From: Pseudoxanthomonas sp. Root630
GTDB lineage: Bacteria > Pseudomonadota > Gammaproteobacteria > Xanthomonadales > Xanthomonadaceae
DNA length: 64,000 nt
NCBI RefSeq assembly: GCF_001427585.1
Contig: NZ_LMGY01000001.1
Coordinates: 311,270 to 375,269 of the forward strand
Direction of reading: 5' to 3'
Shown here: positions 55,435 through 64,000 of the stretch, one piece after another
Layout: the number at the start of each line of letters is the position of its first letter
Numbering within the stretch: position 1 is the stretch's first letter
Translations under genes and position numbers: made by a program
Notes under the pieces: model-generated
The model's input: the letters and a program-made list of their open reading frames with translations, nothing else
Databases searched by the model: none
Told to the model about the DNA's origin: nothing

Positions 55435-56487
55435 TCAATTCCCTAGCAGTTTGCGGATCGGCGCGGGCAGGCCCAACGTGGCGAGTTCGCCTCGCGCCAC
55501 CCAGCGCAGACCGTCATTGTCGCGCACCCGGTCGCGCAGGGCGACCTTGCGCAGGCGCAACGGCTGAAGGTGCAGCCGATAGTGGCTGAAGGTGTGCACG
55601 ACCACCGGCAGGTCTTCCGCCGCGTCGTACTTGCCTTTCATCTCCTGCGCGAACCAGTCGCGCATGCCGGCATCGGTGTCGGCCTGCGGCAGCGTCCACA
55701 GCGAGGCCCAGATGCCGGTTTCCGGGCGCCGCTGCAGCAGGATCTCGCCGGCCGCGTTCTCGAGCCATAGCGCGACGGCCTCGCGTTCGGGCAACACCTT
55801 CGACGGCTTGGCGGTGGGCAGCACGGCCGTGAGTCCGTCGCGGCGTGCGACGCAATCGTCCTGCACCGGGCACACCACGCATGCCGGTTTGGCGCGCGTG
55901 CACAGCGTGGCACCGAAATCCATCTGCGCCTGCGTGTAGTCGGCCAGGCGTCCGTCCGGCACGTGGCGCAGGTGTTCGTCGGCCAGTGCCCACAGCTGCT
56001 TTTCCACCGCGGGCAGGGCTGGCCAGCCGGCGATGCCGTGGAAGCGCGTCAACACGCGCTTGACGTTGCCGTCGAGGATGGGGAAGCGGTCGTTCCAGGC
56101 TTGCGCCAGGATCGCGCCCGCCGTGCTGCGGCCGATGCCGGGCAGCGCGTGCAGCGCCTCGAAATCGCGCGGCAGGTCGCCACCTTGCTCAGCGACGCAG
56201 GCTTTCGCCGCGGCGTGGAGATTGCGGGCGCGGGCGTAATAGCCGAGCCCGGCCCAGTGCGCCATCACGTCATCGGTGGAGGCAGTCGCCAGGTCGCGCA
56301 GGGTGGGGAAGCGGTCGATGAAGCGCAGGAAATACGGGATGACCGTGGCCACCTGCGTCTGCTGCAGCATGATTTCCGACAGCCACACGCGGTACGGCGT
56401 GCGCGGATGCTGCCAGGGCAGGTCGTGGCGGCCGTGCCGGTCGAACCACGCCAGCAGGCGTTGCGGGAAAGAGGGGGTGTCGCTCAT
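55435..56487 (-). CDS. mutY: Adenine DNA glycosylase MutY
   Basis: Removes A mispaired with 8-oxoguanine. The 350-residue length equals E. coli MutY. The helix-hairpin-helix glycosylase domain carries the catalytic Glu in WLSEIMLQQTQVATVIPYF at about residue 37 and Asp in ILDGNVKRVLTR at about 138. The four Fe-S cysteines are CTRAKPACVVCPVQDDC (spacing 6-2-5). The C-terminal NUDIX-like domain that recognises 8-oxoG is complete. Starts MSDTPSFPQRLLAWF. Followed directly by yggX. Confidence 0.96.
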   Translation of the reverse strand: MSDTPSFPQRLLAWFDRHGRHDLPWQHPRTPYRVWLSEIMLQQTQVATVIPYFLRFIDRFPTLRDLATASTDDVMAHWAGLGYYARARNLHAAAKACVAEQGGDLPRDFEALHALPGIGRSTAGAILAQAWNDRFPILDGNVKRVLTRFHGIAGWPALPAVEKQLWALADEHLRHVPDGRLADYTQAQMDFGATLCTRAKPACVVCPVQDDCVARRDGLTAVLPTAKPSKVLPEREAVALWLENAAGEILLQRRPETGIWASLWTLPQADTDAGMRDWFAQEMKGKYDAAEDLPVVVHTFSHYRLHLQPLRLRKVALRDRVRDNDGLRWVARGELATLGLPAPIRKLLGN

Positions 56488-56499
56488 CCGCCGCGACCA

Positions 56500-56564
56500 G
56501 TGGGAGCGACGTCAGTCGCGATGACGCCATCGTGGCGGCCGATCGCGACTGACGTCGCTCCCAC
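56500..56564. repeat. Long perfect inverted repeat between mutY and ftsY
   Basis: A 23-base arm (56500-56522, starting GTGGGAGCGACGTCAGTCGC) is repeated exactly in inverted form at 56542-56564; the 19 bases between hold a smaller hairpin. This repeat family is frequent in Xanthomonadaceae and pseudomonads. It may serve as a terminator for ftsY or as a REPIN. Confidence 0.9.
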
Positions 56565-56580
56565 GAGGAGCGGGTCGATG

Positions 56581-57717
<1,137 letters not shown>

Positions 57718-57840
57718 TTCAGGGGGTATCTCGAAGAGAGCGACATGCTACCACCCGTCCGTCGGCGGGCCGTGGACGCCGGGCTAAAGTGGGGTCGACC
57801 GCGGCCGATATCGAGGCTGGATACCCTGCGGAGTCATCGC

Positions 57841-58140
57841 ATGACCCCCATCGCCGGCATCGCCACCTCGGGACTGCGCGCCGCCTCGCTCGGCATGCAG
57901 GCCGCCGCGCACAACATCGCCAACCTCGCCACGCCGGATGCAGCGCGGCAGGGCGTGGCCTTGTCCGCCGGTCCTGGCAACGGGGTGTCCGCGACGGTGG
58001 TCGGCGCCCAGGCCGACCCCGCGGCACCGGTCGAGGACATCGGCGCCATGCTGTCGTACCGGACGATGTTCGGCGCCAACCTGTTCGTCCTGAAAGTCGC
58101 CGACCAGACGCTGGGCAGCCTGCTCGACGTCAAGGCTTGA
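57841..58140 (+). CDS. Solitary flagellar basal-body rod-like protein
   Basis: A 99-residue protein. The N-terminal GIATSGLRAASLGMQAAAHN followed by IANLATP is the flg_bb_rod motif of FlgB/FlgC/FlgG-type rod proteins. The C-terminal YRTMFGANLFVLKVADQTLGSLLDVKA (in part) resembles their C-terminal helix, which packs against the N-terminal one. It is shorter than FlgB or FlgC (about 135 residues) and stands alone, with no flagellar genes nearby. Possibly a relic or a repurposed rod-like protein. Divergent from ftsY. Its 3' end has been copied twice into the repeat region behind it. Confidence 0.75.
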   Translation: MTPIAGIATSGLRAASLGMQAAAHNIANLATPDAARQGVALSAGPGNGVSATVVGAQADPAAPVEDIGAMLSYRTMFGANLFVLKVADQTLGSLLDVKA

Positions 58141-58360
58141 ACCACCCCACGTAGCCCGGGTAGAGCGCAGCGAAACCCGGGGCTGTCCGCGCGATGGTTT
58201 CGATGGTGTTGGCGGGACTGCGGGTCCCCGGGTTTCGCCTTTGGCTCTAGAGCGCAGCGAAACCCGGGGCTGTCCGCGCGATGGTTTCGATGGTGTTGGC
58301 GGGACTGCGGGTCCCCGGGTTTCGCCTTTGGCTCTACCCGGGCTACGGATCCAAGAGGCG

Positions 58361-58432
58361 ATGTTGGTGCCCCTTTTCGTGTTGAACATCGCGGACCAGG
58401 CCCTGGGCAGCCTGTTGGACGTGAACGCCTGA
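58361..58432 (+). pseudogene. First copy of a rod-like gene 3' end
   Basis: A 23-codon frame MLVPLFVLNIADQALGSLLD... that mirrors the last residues of the gene ending at 58140 (LFVLKVADQTLGSLLDVKA), with many synonymous changes. It has no N-terminal part. It seems to derive from a lost paralogue. Confidence 0.7.
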
Positions 58433-58565
58433 ACCGCCCCACGTAGCCCGGGTAGAGCGCAGCGAAACCCGGGGCTGTCCGCGCGTTGGTGTCGATGGTG
58501 TTGGCGGGACTGCGGGTCCCCGGGTTTCGCCTTCGGCTCTACCCGGGCTACGGATCCAAGAGGCG

Positions 58566-58637
58566 ATGTTGGTGCCCCTTTTCGTGTTGAACATCGCGGA
58601 CCAAGCCCTGGGCAGCCTGTTGGACGTGAACGCCTGA
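58566..58637 (+). pseudogene. Second copy of a rod-like gene 3' end
   Basis: The same 23-codon tail as at 58361-58432, differing by a single base in the part compared. It and its flanking bases were duplicated together with a REPIN block. Confidence 0.7.
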
Positions 58638-58832
58638 ATCACCCCACGTAGCCCGGGTAGAGCGCAGCGAAACCCGGGGCTGTCCGCGCGATGGTTTCGA
58701 TGGTGTTGGCGGGACTGCGGGTCCCCGGGTTTCGCCTTAGAGCGCAGCGAAACCCGGGGCTGTCCGCGCGATGGTTTCGATGGTGTTGGCGGGACTGCGG
58801 GTCCCCGGGTTTCGCCTTTGGCTCTACCCGGG

Positions 58833-60731
58833 CTACGCGGACAGCTCCAGCAGTAGTGCGTTGAGGCGTTTCACGTAGCCGGCCGGGTCCTTGAGGCTCT
58901 CGCCTGCGGCCAGTGCGGCCTGGTCGAACAGCACGCGGGTCAGGCTGGCGAAGCGGTTGGCATCGGTCTCGGCATCCAGTCGGGCGATCAGCGGATGCTC
59001 CGGGTTGAACTCGAACACCGGCTTGCTCTCGGGTACCTGCTGGCCGCTGGCTTCCAGCAGCTGGCGCATCTGTACGCCCAGGTCGCCCTGGCCCATGGCG
59101 AGGATCGCGGGGGAATCGGTCAGGCGGTGCGAGACGCGCACGTCAGCCACGTCCAGGCCGAGCACCGTCTTCAGGCGGCCGGTCAGCGCTTCCTTGGCCT
59201 TGGCGGTGTCTTCCTGTGCCTTCTTCTCGTCCTCGCTGTCCAGCGCGCCCAGGTCCAGGTCGCCGCGGGCGACGTCGACGAACGACTTGCCGTCGAACTC
59301 GGTCAGGTAGCCCATCATCCATTCGTCCATGCGGTCGGTCAGCAGCAGCACTTCGATACCCTTCTTGCGGAAGATCTCCAGGTGCGGGCTGTCCTTGATC
59401 TGCACATGCGACTCGCCGGTGAGGTAGTACAGCTTGTCCTGGCCGTCCTGCAGGCGACCCACGTAATCGGCGAGCGATACCGAGGGGTCGGCCGAACCGT
59501 CGCGGGTGGAGGCGAAACGCAGCAGGCCGGCAACTTTCTCGCGATAGCCGTAATCCTCGGCCGGGCCTTCCTTCAGCACCTGGCCGAAATTCGTCCAGAA
59601 CGCCTTGTAGTCCTCGGGCTTGTCCTTCGCCAGTTTCTCCAGCATGTCGAGCGCGCGCTTGGTGAGCGCCGCACGCATCGAATCGACGACCGGGCCGGAC
59701 TGGAGGATTTCGCGCGAGACATTGAGCGACAGGTCCGACGAATCCACCACGCCGCGCAGGAAGCGCAGGTACAGCGGCAGGAACTGCTCGGCCTGGTCCA
59801 TGATGAAGACGCGCTGCACGTACAGCTTCAGGCCCTTGGCGCCGTCGCGGTGGTACAGGTCGAACGGCGCGCGGCCCGGCACGTACAGCAGCGAGGTGTA
59901 CTCCAGCTTTCCTTCGACCTTGTTGTGGCTCCACGCGACCGGATCGGTGAAGTCGTGGGCGATGTGCTTGTAGAACTCGGTGTATTCCTCGTCCTTGATC
60001 TCGGACTTGGAACGCGTCCACAGCGCGCTGGCCTTGTTGACGGCTTCCCATTCGATCGTCGCCGGCGCGTCCTCGCCATGCTGCTCTTTCGGCATCTCGA
60101 TCGGCAGGCCGACGTGGTCGGAGTACTTCTTGACGATGCCGCGCAGCTTCCAGCCGTCGGCGAAGCCTTCCTCGCCGTCCTTCAGGTGCAGCACGATGCG
60201 CGTGCCGCGTTCGGGCTTGTCGACGGTCGCGACTTCGAAATCGCCTTCGCCAGCGCTGGCCCAGTGCACGCCTTCGCTGGCCGGCAGGCCGGCGCGGCGG
60301 CTGTACACGTCCACGCGGTCGGCCACGATGAAGGCGCTGTAGAAGCCCACGCCGAACTGGCCGATCAGGTTCGCATCCTTCTTTTGGTCGCCGCTCAGGG
60401 CGCGCAGGAATTCGCCCGTGCCGGACTTGGCGATCGTGCCCAGGTGGGCGATGGCTTCGTCGCGGCTCATGCCGATGCCGTTGTCGTCGATGGTGACGGT
60501 GCGCGCGCCGGCATCGAAGCCGATGCGGATGCGCAGCGTCGGGTCTTCCTCGAGCAGGCCGGGTTCCTTCAGCGCTTCGAAGCGCAGCTTGTCGGCGGCA
60601 TCGGCGGCGTTGGAGACCAGCTCGCGCAGGAAGATTTCCTTGTTCGAGTACAGCGAGTGGATCATCAGCTGGAGCAGCTGCTTCACTTCGGCCTGGAAAC
60701 CCAGTGTTTCCTTGTGCGCTTCAACGGTCAT
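58833..60731 (-). CDS. htpG: Chaperone protein HtpG (Hsp90)
   Basis: A 632-residue ATP-dependent chaperone, close to the E. coli length (624). The N-terminal GHKL ATPase has [33 protein letters not shown] and [15 protein letters not shown]; the middle domain has [20 protein letters not shown] and [10 protein letters not shown]; the C-terminal dimerisation domain is complete. The TAG stop codon (58833-58835) lies in the terminal bases of the adjacent REPIN block. Confidence 0.97.
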   Translation of the reverse strand: MTVEAHKETLGFQAEVKQLLQLMIHSLYSNKEIFLRELVSNAADAADKLRFEALKEPGLLEEDPTLRIRIGFDAGARTVTIDDNGIGMSRDEAIAHLGTIAKSGTGEFLRALSGDQKKDANLIGQFGVGFYSAFIVADRVDVYSRRAGLPASEGVHWASAGEGDFEVATVDKPERGTRIVLHLKDGEEGFADGWKLRGIVKKYSDHVGLPIEMPKEQHGEDAPATIEWEAVNKASALWTRSKSEIKDEEYTEFYKHIAHDFTDPVAWSHNKVEGKLEYTSLLYVPGRAPFDLYHRDGAKGLKLYVQRVFIMDQAEQFLPLYLRFLRGVVDSSDLSLNVSREILQSGPVVDSMRAALTKRALDMLEKLAKDKPEDYKAFWTNFGQVLKEGPAEDYGYREKVAGLLRFASTRDGSADPSVSLADYVGRLQDGQDKLYYLTGESHVQIKDSPHLEIFRKKGIEVLLLTDRMDEWMMGYLTEFDGKSFVDVARGDLDLGALDSEDEKKAQEDTAKAKEALTGRLKTVLGLDVADVRVSHRLTDSPAILAMGQGDLGVQMRQLLEASGQQVPESKPVFEFNPEHPLIARLDAETDANRFASLTRVLFDQAALAAGESLKDPAGYVKRLNALLLELSA

Positions 60732-60868
60732 CGCGGTCTTGCTCCATGGAATCGGGCGTGGGCAGCCGGTGCGGCCGATGGGACAGGTGTATGGGTTCGG
60801 CGGGGGTTTTCAACCGGCCTGGCCCGGTGGAAGGGACTCCGCCGCTATCATGCGAAGCCCCTCGCACG

Positions 60869-62028
<1,160 letters not shown>

Positions 62029-62072
62029 GCGCCCGCATTCCGACAACAGATCCAACAGGAGGGGGAAGACCC

Positions 62073-62567
62073 ATGAAGAACATCGCAACCCGCATGCTGC
62101 TCACCGCCTGCCTCGTGCTGCCGTTCACGGCGTGCAAGAAGCAGGAAGAAGCCCCGGCCGAACCGGCGGAAGTCGCCCTGGTCGCGCCGACCACCGGCGA
62201 AGACGGCCCGTGGAAGGAGTACCTGAGCAAGGTCGTCGACGCCAACATGGGCACGATCACCAACACCCCGTACGTGTACTACCTGCCGGCTGAAACCGAT
62301 CCGGAGTTCGAAGCCAAGTACGGCCGCCAGCTGGAACAGGCCAAGGGCGCCGTGGCGCGCGGCGTGACCAGCGGCAACCTGATCGCGTTCGGTTCGCCGT
62401 CCAGCGTCAAGATCGCCGACCTGGCCGTGGCCGCGTTCGACGGCGTGCAGGCCGATACCTTCAAGGGCGTGCGCATCCTGTTCATCGGCAAGACCGAGGA
62501 CAGCGAGCGCGTGAAGGCTGCGGTAACCCCGAGCGGCGCCGAATACCTGTTCGTCGAAGCCAAGTGA
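62073..62567 (+). CDS. Lipoprotein of unknown function
   Basis: A 164-residue protein with a lipobox-like end of signal (LPFTAC, Cys21) and a strong ribosome site (AGGAGGGGGAAG). The mature part begins with a charged/Pro-rich linker (KKQEEAPAEPAEV) and a compact domain with YVYYLPAETDPEFEAKYGRQL and VRILFIGKTEDSERVKAAV. I do not recognise the family. It may be co-transcribed with rsmD-coaD, 44 bases upstream. Confidence 0.8.
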   Translation: MKNIATRMLLTACLVLPFTACKKQEEAPAEPAEVALVAPTTGEDGPWKEYLSKVVDANMGTITNTPYVYYLPAETDPEFEAKYGRQLEQAKGAVARGVTSGNLIAFGSPSSVKIADLAVAAFDGVQADTFKGVRILFIGKTEDSERVKAAVTPSGAEYLFVEAK

Positions 62568-62597
62568 CCTCCCGGCGCGTGGCCGCCGCACGGCGGC

Positions 62598-62618
62598 CCC
62601 CGCGAAGGCGGGAATGAC
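62598..62618. repeat. Single REP hairpin ahead of the ferredoxin gene
   Basis: CCCGCGAAGGCGGGAATGACG is one REP unit of the same general type as the pair at 22695-22800. It ends eight bases ahead of the ferredoxin ATG, so it takes up the ribosome-binding region. Confidence 0.7.
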
Positions 62619-62626
62619 GAAAGAAA

Positions 62627-62875
62627 ATGTCACTCAAGATCAACGAGCTCTGCGTCAACTGTGATGTCTGCGAGCCGGCCTGTCCCAACCAGGCCATCTC
62701 GATGGGCGACACGATCTACGTGATCGACCCGGCGCGTTGCACCGAATGCGTCGGCCATCATGACGAACCGCAATGTGTCGTCGTGTGCCCCGTCGAGTGC
62801 ATCGATCCCGATCCGGCGTATCCTGAGACCCACGAAGCGTTGCTGGCGAAGATGCTGCGGCTGCAGGCCGGCTGA
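62627..62875 (+). CDS. YfhL-type 2[4Fe-4S] ferredoxin
   Basis: An 82-residue ferredoxin. Cluster motifs are CVNCDVCEPACP (C-x2-C-x2-C-x3-C) and CTECVGHHDEPQCVVVCP, where the second motif has the long insertion (C-x2-C-x8-C-x3-C) of the Alvin/YfhL type with very low redox potential. The partner enzymes are not known from context. The ribosome site is poor (GAAAG), within the end of a REP element. Confidence 0.94.
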   Translation: MSLKINELCVNCDVCEPACPNQAISMGDTIYVIDPARCTECVGHHDEPQCVVVCPVECIDPDPAYPETHEALLAKMLRLQAG

Positions 62876-62926
62876 GCATCGCCCACGCGCCATCGCTTCG
62901 TGCCGGTTTTCGCACCAGGAGCGATC

Positions 62927-64000
62927 GTGATCCAACGCCGTCTTTTTGCCTTGCTGTTCGTCGTCGCCTTTGCGCCCGCCGCATGGGCGGCCGACGCCAC
63001 CCGCACGTCTTCCCCGCATCCCCCCGGCACCGCCATCGCGAGCGCGCATGCGCTCGCCACGCAGGCGGGCCTGGATGTCATTGCGCAGGGGGGCAATGCG
63101 TTCGATGCCGCCATCGCGGTGTCGTCGACGCTCTCCGTGGTGGAGCCGATCAGTTCCGGCCTCGGTGGCGGCGGATTCTTCCTGCTGCACGATGGCAAGA
63201 CGGGCAAGGACGTCTTCATCGATGCGCGCGAAACCGCGCCCGCCGCATCGACGCCCGACAAATACCTGTTGCCGAATGGCGACTTCAACCGGGATCGCGC
63301 CGAGAACGGCCCGTGGGCCGCTGGCATCCCGGGCCTGCCGGCCGCCTTCGTGCATCTGGCGGAGAAGTACGGGCGGCTGCCGCTGAAAGCCTCGCTGGCA
63401 CCGGCGATCCGTACCGCACGCGAGGGCTTTCCCGTCTATGCGCGCATGGCGCGCGGTTACCAGGCGCGTCGCGACGTCATGGAGCGCTACAAGGGCACGC
63501 GCGCCGTCTACCTGGTGGGCGGGAAGCCGATCGAGGAGGGCGATGTCTTCAGGCAGCCCGATCTGGCGCGCACGCTGGAGCGCCTGGCCGCACGGGGCTT
63601 CGATGGTTTCTATCGTGGCGAAACCGCGAAGCTGCTGCTGGCCGGGGTGAAGGCCGAAGGTGGGCAGTGGACCGCGAAGGAACTGGCCGGCTACACCGTG
63701 CGCGAGCGCGAGCCGCTGACCTTCAAGTACAACGACTGGCAGGTGACCACCGCGCCACCGCCGTCGTCCGGTGGCGTGGCGCTGACGCAGATGCTGCAGA
63801 TCCTCGACGCCTACGACCTGTCGAAGCTGGACGAAGCGCAGCGCACGCACCTGGTCGTGGAATCGATGCGCCGCGCCTTCCGCGACCGTACCTTCTACCT
63901 GGGCGATCCGGACTTCGTCGAGATCCCGATGAAGACGCTGACCAGCCCGTACTACGCGGCCGGGCTGCGCGCGACGATCAACCCGCAGAAGGCGACGCCC
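62927..64000 (+). CDS. ggt: Gamma-glutamyltransferase, cut by the window edge
   Basis: The first 358 residues of a periplasmic enzyme that cleaves glutathione and related gamma-glutamyl compounds. GTG at 62927 has AGGAG at 62917-62921 and opens a signal peptide ending AAWAA (about residue 22). HPPGTAIASAHALATQAGLDV (in part), GGNAFDAAIAVSSTLSVVEP and SSGLGGGGFFLLHDG are typical. The autocatalytic Thr of the small subunit should lie beyond the window. Confidence 0.93.
   Translation, partial: MIQRRLFALLFVVAFAPAAWAADATRTSSPHPPGTAIASAHALATQAGLDVIAQGGNAFDAAIAVSSTLSVVEPISSGLGGGGFFLLHDGKTGKDVFIDARETAPAASTPDKYLLPNGDFNRDRAENGPWAAGIPGLPAAFVHLAEKYGRLPLKASLAPAIRTAREGFPVYARMARGYQARRDVMERYKGTRAVYLVGGKPIEEGDVFRQPDLARTLERLAARGFDGFYRGETAKLLLAGVKAEGGQWTAKELAGYTVREREPLTFKYNDWQVTTAPPPSSGGVALTQMLQILDAYDLSKLDEAQRTHLVVESMRRAFRDRTFYLGDPDFVEIPMKTLTSPYYAAGLRATINPQKATP

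Larger units (their letters stand above)
58151..58837. repeat. Array of five REPIN-like units with two copies of a gene 3' end
   Basis: Three blocks (58151-58347, 58443-58551, 58648-58837) hold five copies of an about 87-base core that begins AGAGCGCAGCGAAACCCGGG and ends in the inverted form CCCGGGTTTCGC. Block ends read GTAGCCCGGGTAGAGC and its complement, so each block is a large imperfect palindrome. Blocks one and three contain two cores fused in tandem. Between the blocks lie two nearly identical 95-base segments. Together with the gene-end copies this fills the whole 58141-58832 gap; I see no other gene there. Confidence 0.93.

Overview
This is a chromosomal window of a high-GC gammaproteobacterium, most likely of the family Xanthomonadaceae (Pseudoxanthomonas, Lysobacter or Xanthomonas type). 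The signs are the content and order of the genes: two large TonB-dependent receptors (one Oar-like), the minor pilin cluster fimT-pilVWXY1E, the block uvrB - tRNA-Val - thrS-infC-rpmI-rplT-pheS-pheT-ihfA-merR - tRNA-Pro, a GH30/GH3 glycan locus and REP-type intergenic repeats. The genus assignment is inference; no rRNA or species marker is present.
Layout. 1-2.8 kb: a cut-off secreted protein, Fe superoxide dismutase, and an overlapping grxD / short-chain dehydrogenase / MarC-family operon. 3-8 kb: Oar-like TonB-dependent receptor and nucleotide nucleosidase PpnN. 7.9-15.7 kb: an AlgZ/LytS-like sensor kinase divergent from the type IV pilus minor pilin and PilY1 operon. 15.9-27.1 kb: core information-processing genes (tRNA-Asn, a second FimT-like pseudopilin, uvrB, tRNA-Val, thrS to ihfA, a MerR regulator, tRNA-Pro). 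27.1-29.2 kb: a small island remnant behind tRNA-Pro with a toxin-antitoxin pair, a DUF6941-like gene and a broken integrase. 29.2-36 kb: cupin, TraB/GumN, dxs, HNH nuclease, acyl-CoA dehydrogenase and a lipoprotein. 36-44.8 kb: a glycan-use locus (GH30, TonB-dependent receptor, GH3 beta-glucosidase, FHS-type sugar permease) with a LacI-type palindrome in the divergent promoter. 44.9-47.6 kb: esterase, hypothetical, exported RidA-like protein and lipoprotein. 47.8-53.6 kb: a two-gene secreted RHS system with an anomalous C-terminal tip, an overlapping small membrane protein (candidate immunity protein) and a broken REP-associated transposase. 53.6-64 kb: rluF-like gene, tRNA-Phe, lipoprotein, yggX-mutY, ftsY, a solitary flagellar-rod-like gene, a REPIN array, htpG, rsmD-coaD, lipoprotein, ferredoxin and a cut-off gamma-glutamyltransferase.
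How the genes work together. Most of the window is housekeeping, but three modules act as units. The pilus cluster is tightly coupled: pilV/pilW and pilW/pilX overlap by ATGA, and pilY1 and pilE follow directly. It supplies the tip and priming complex of type IV pili. The glycan locus would hydrolyse a beta-glucan outside the inner membrane, import oligomers through the TonB receptor, cleave them with GH3 and take up sugar with the FHS permease. The RHS module looks like a polymorphic-toxin shell whose last roughly 170 residues and next gene have base composition unlike their surroundings. It is the best candidate for an undescribed system here.
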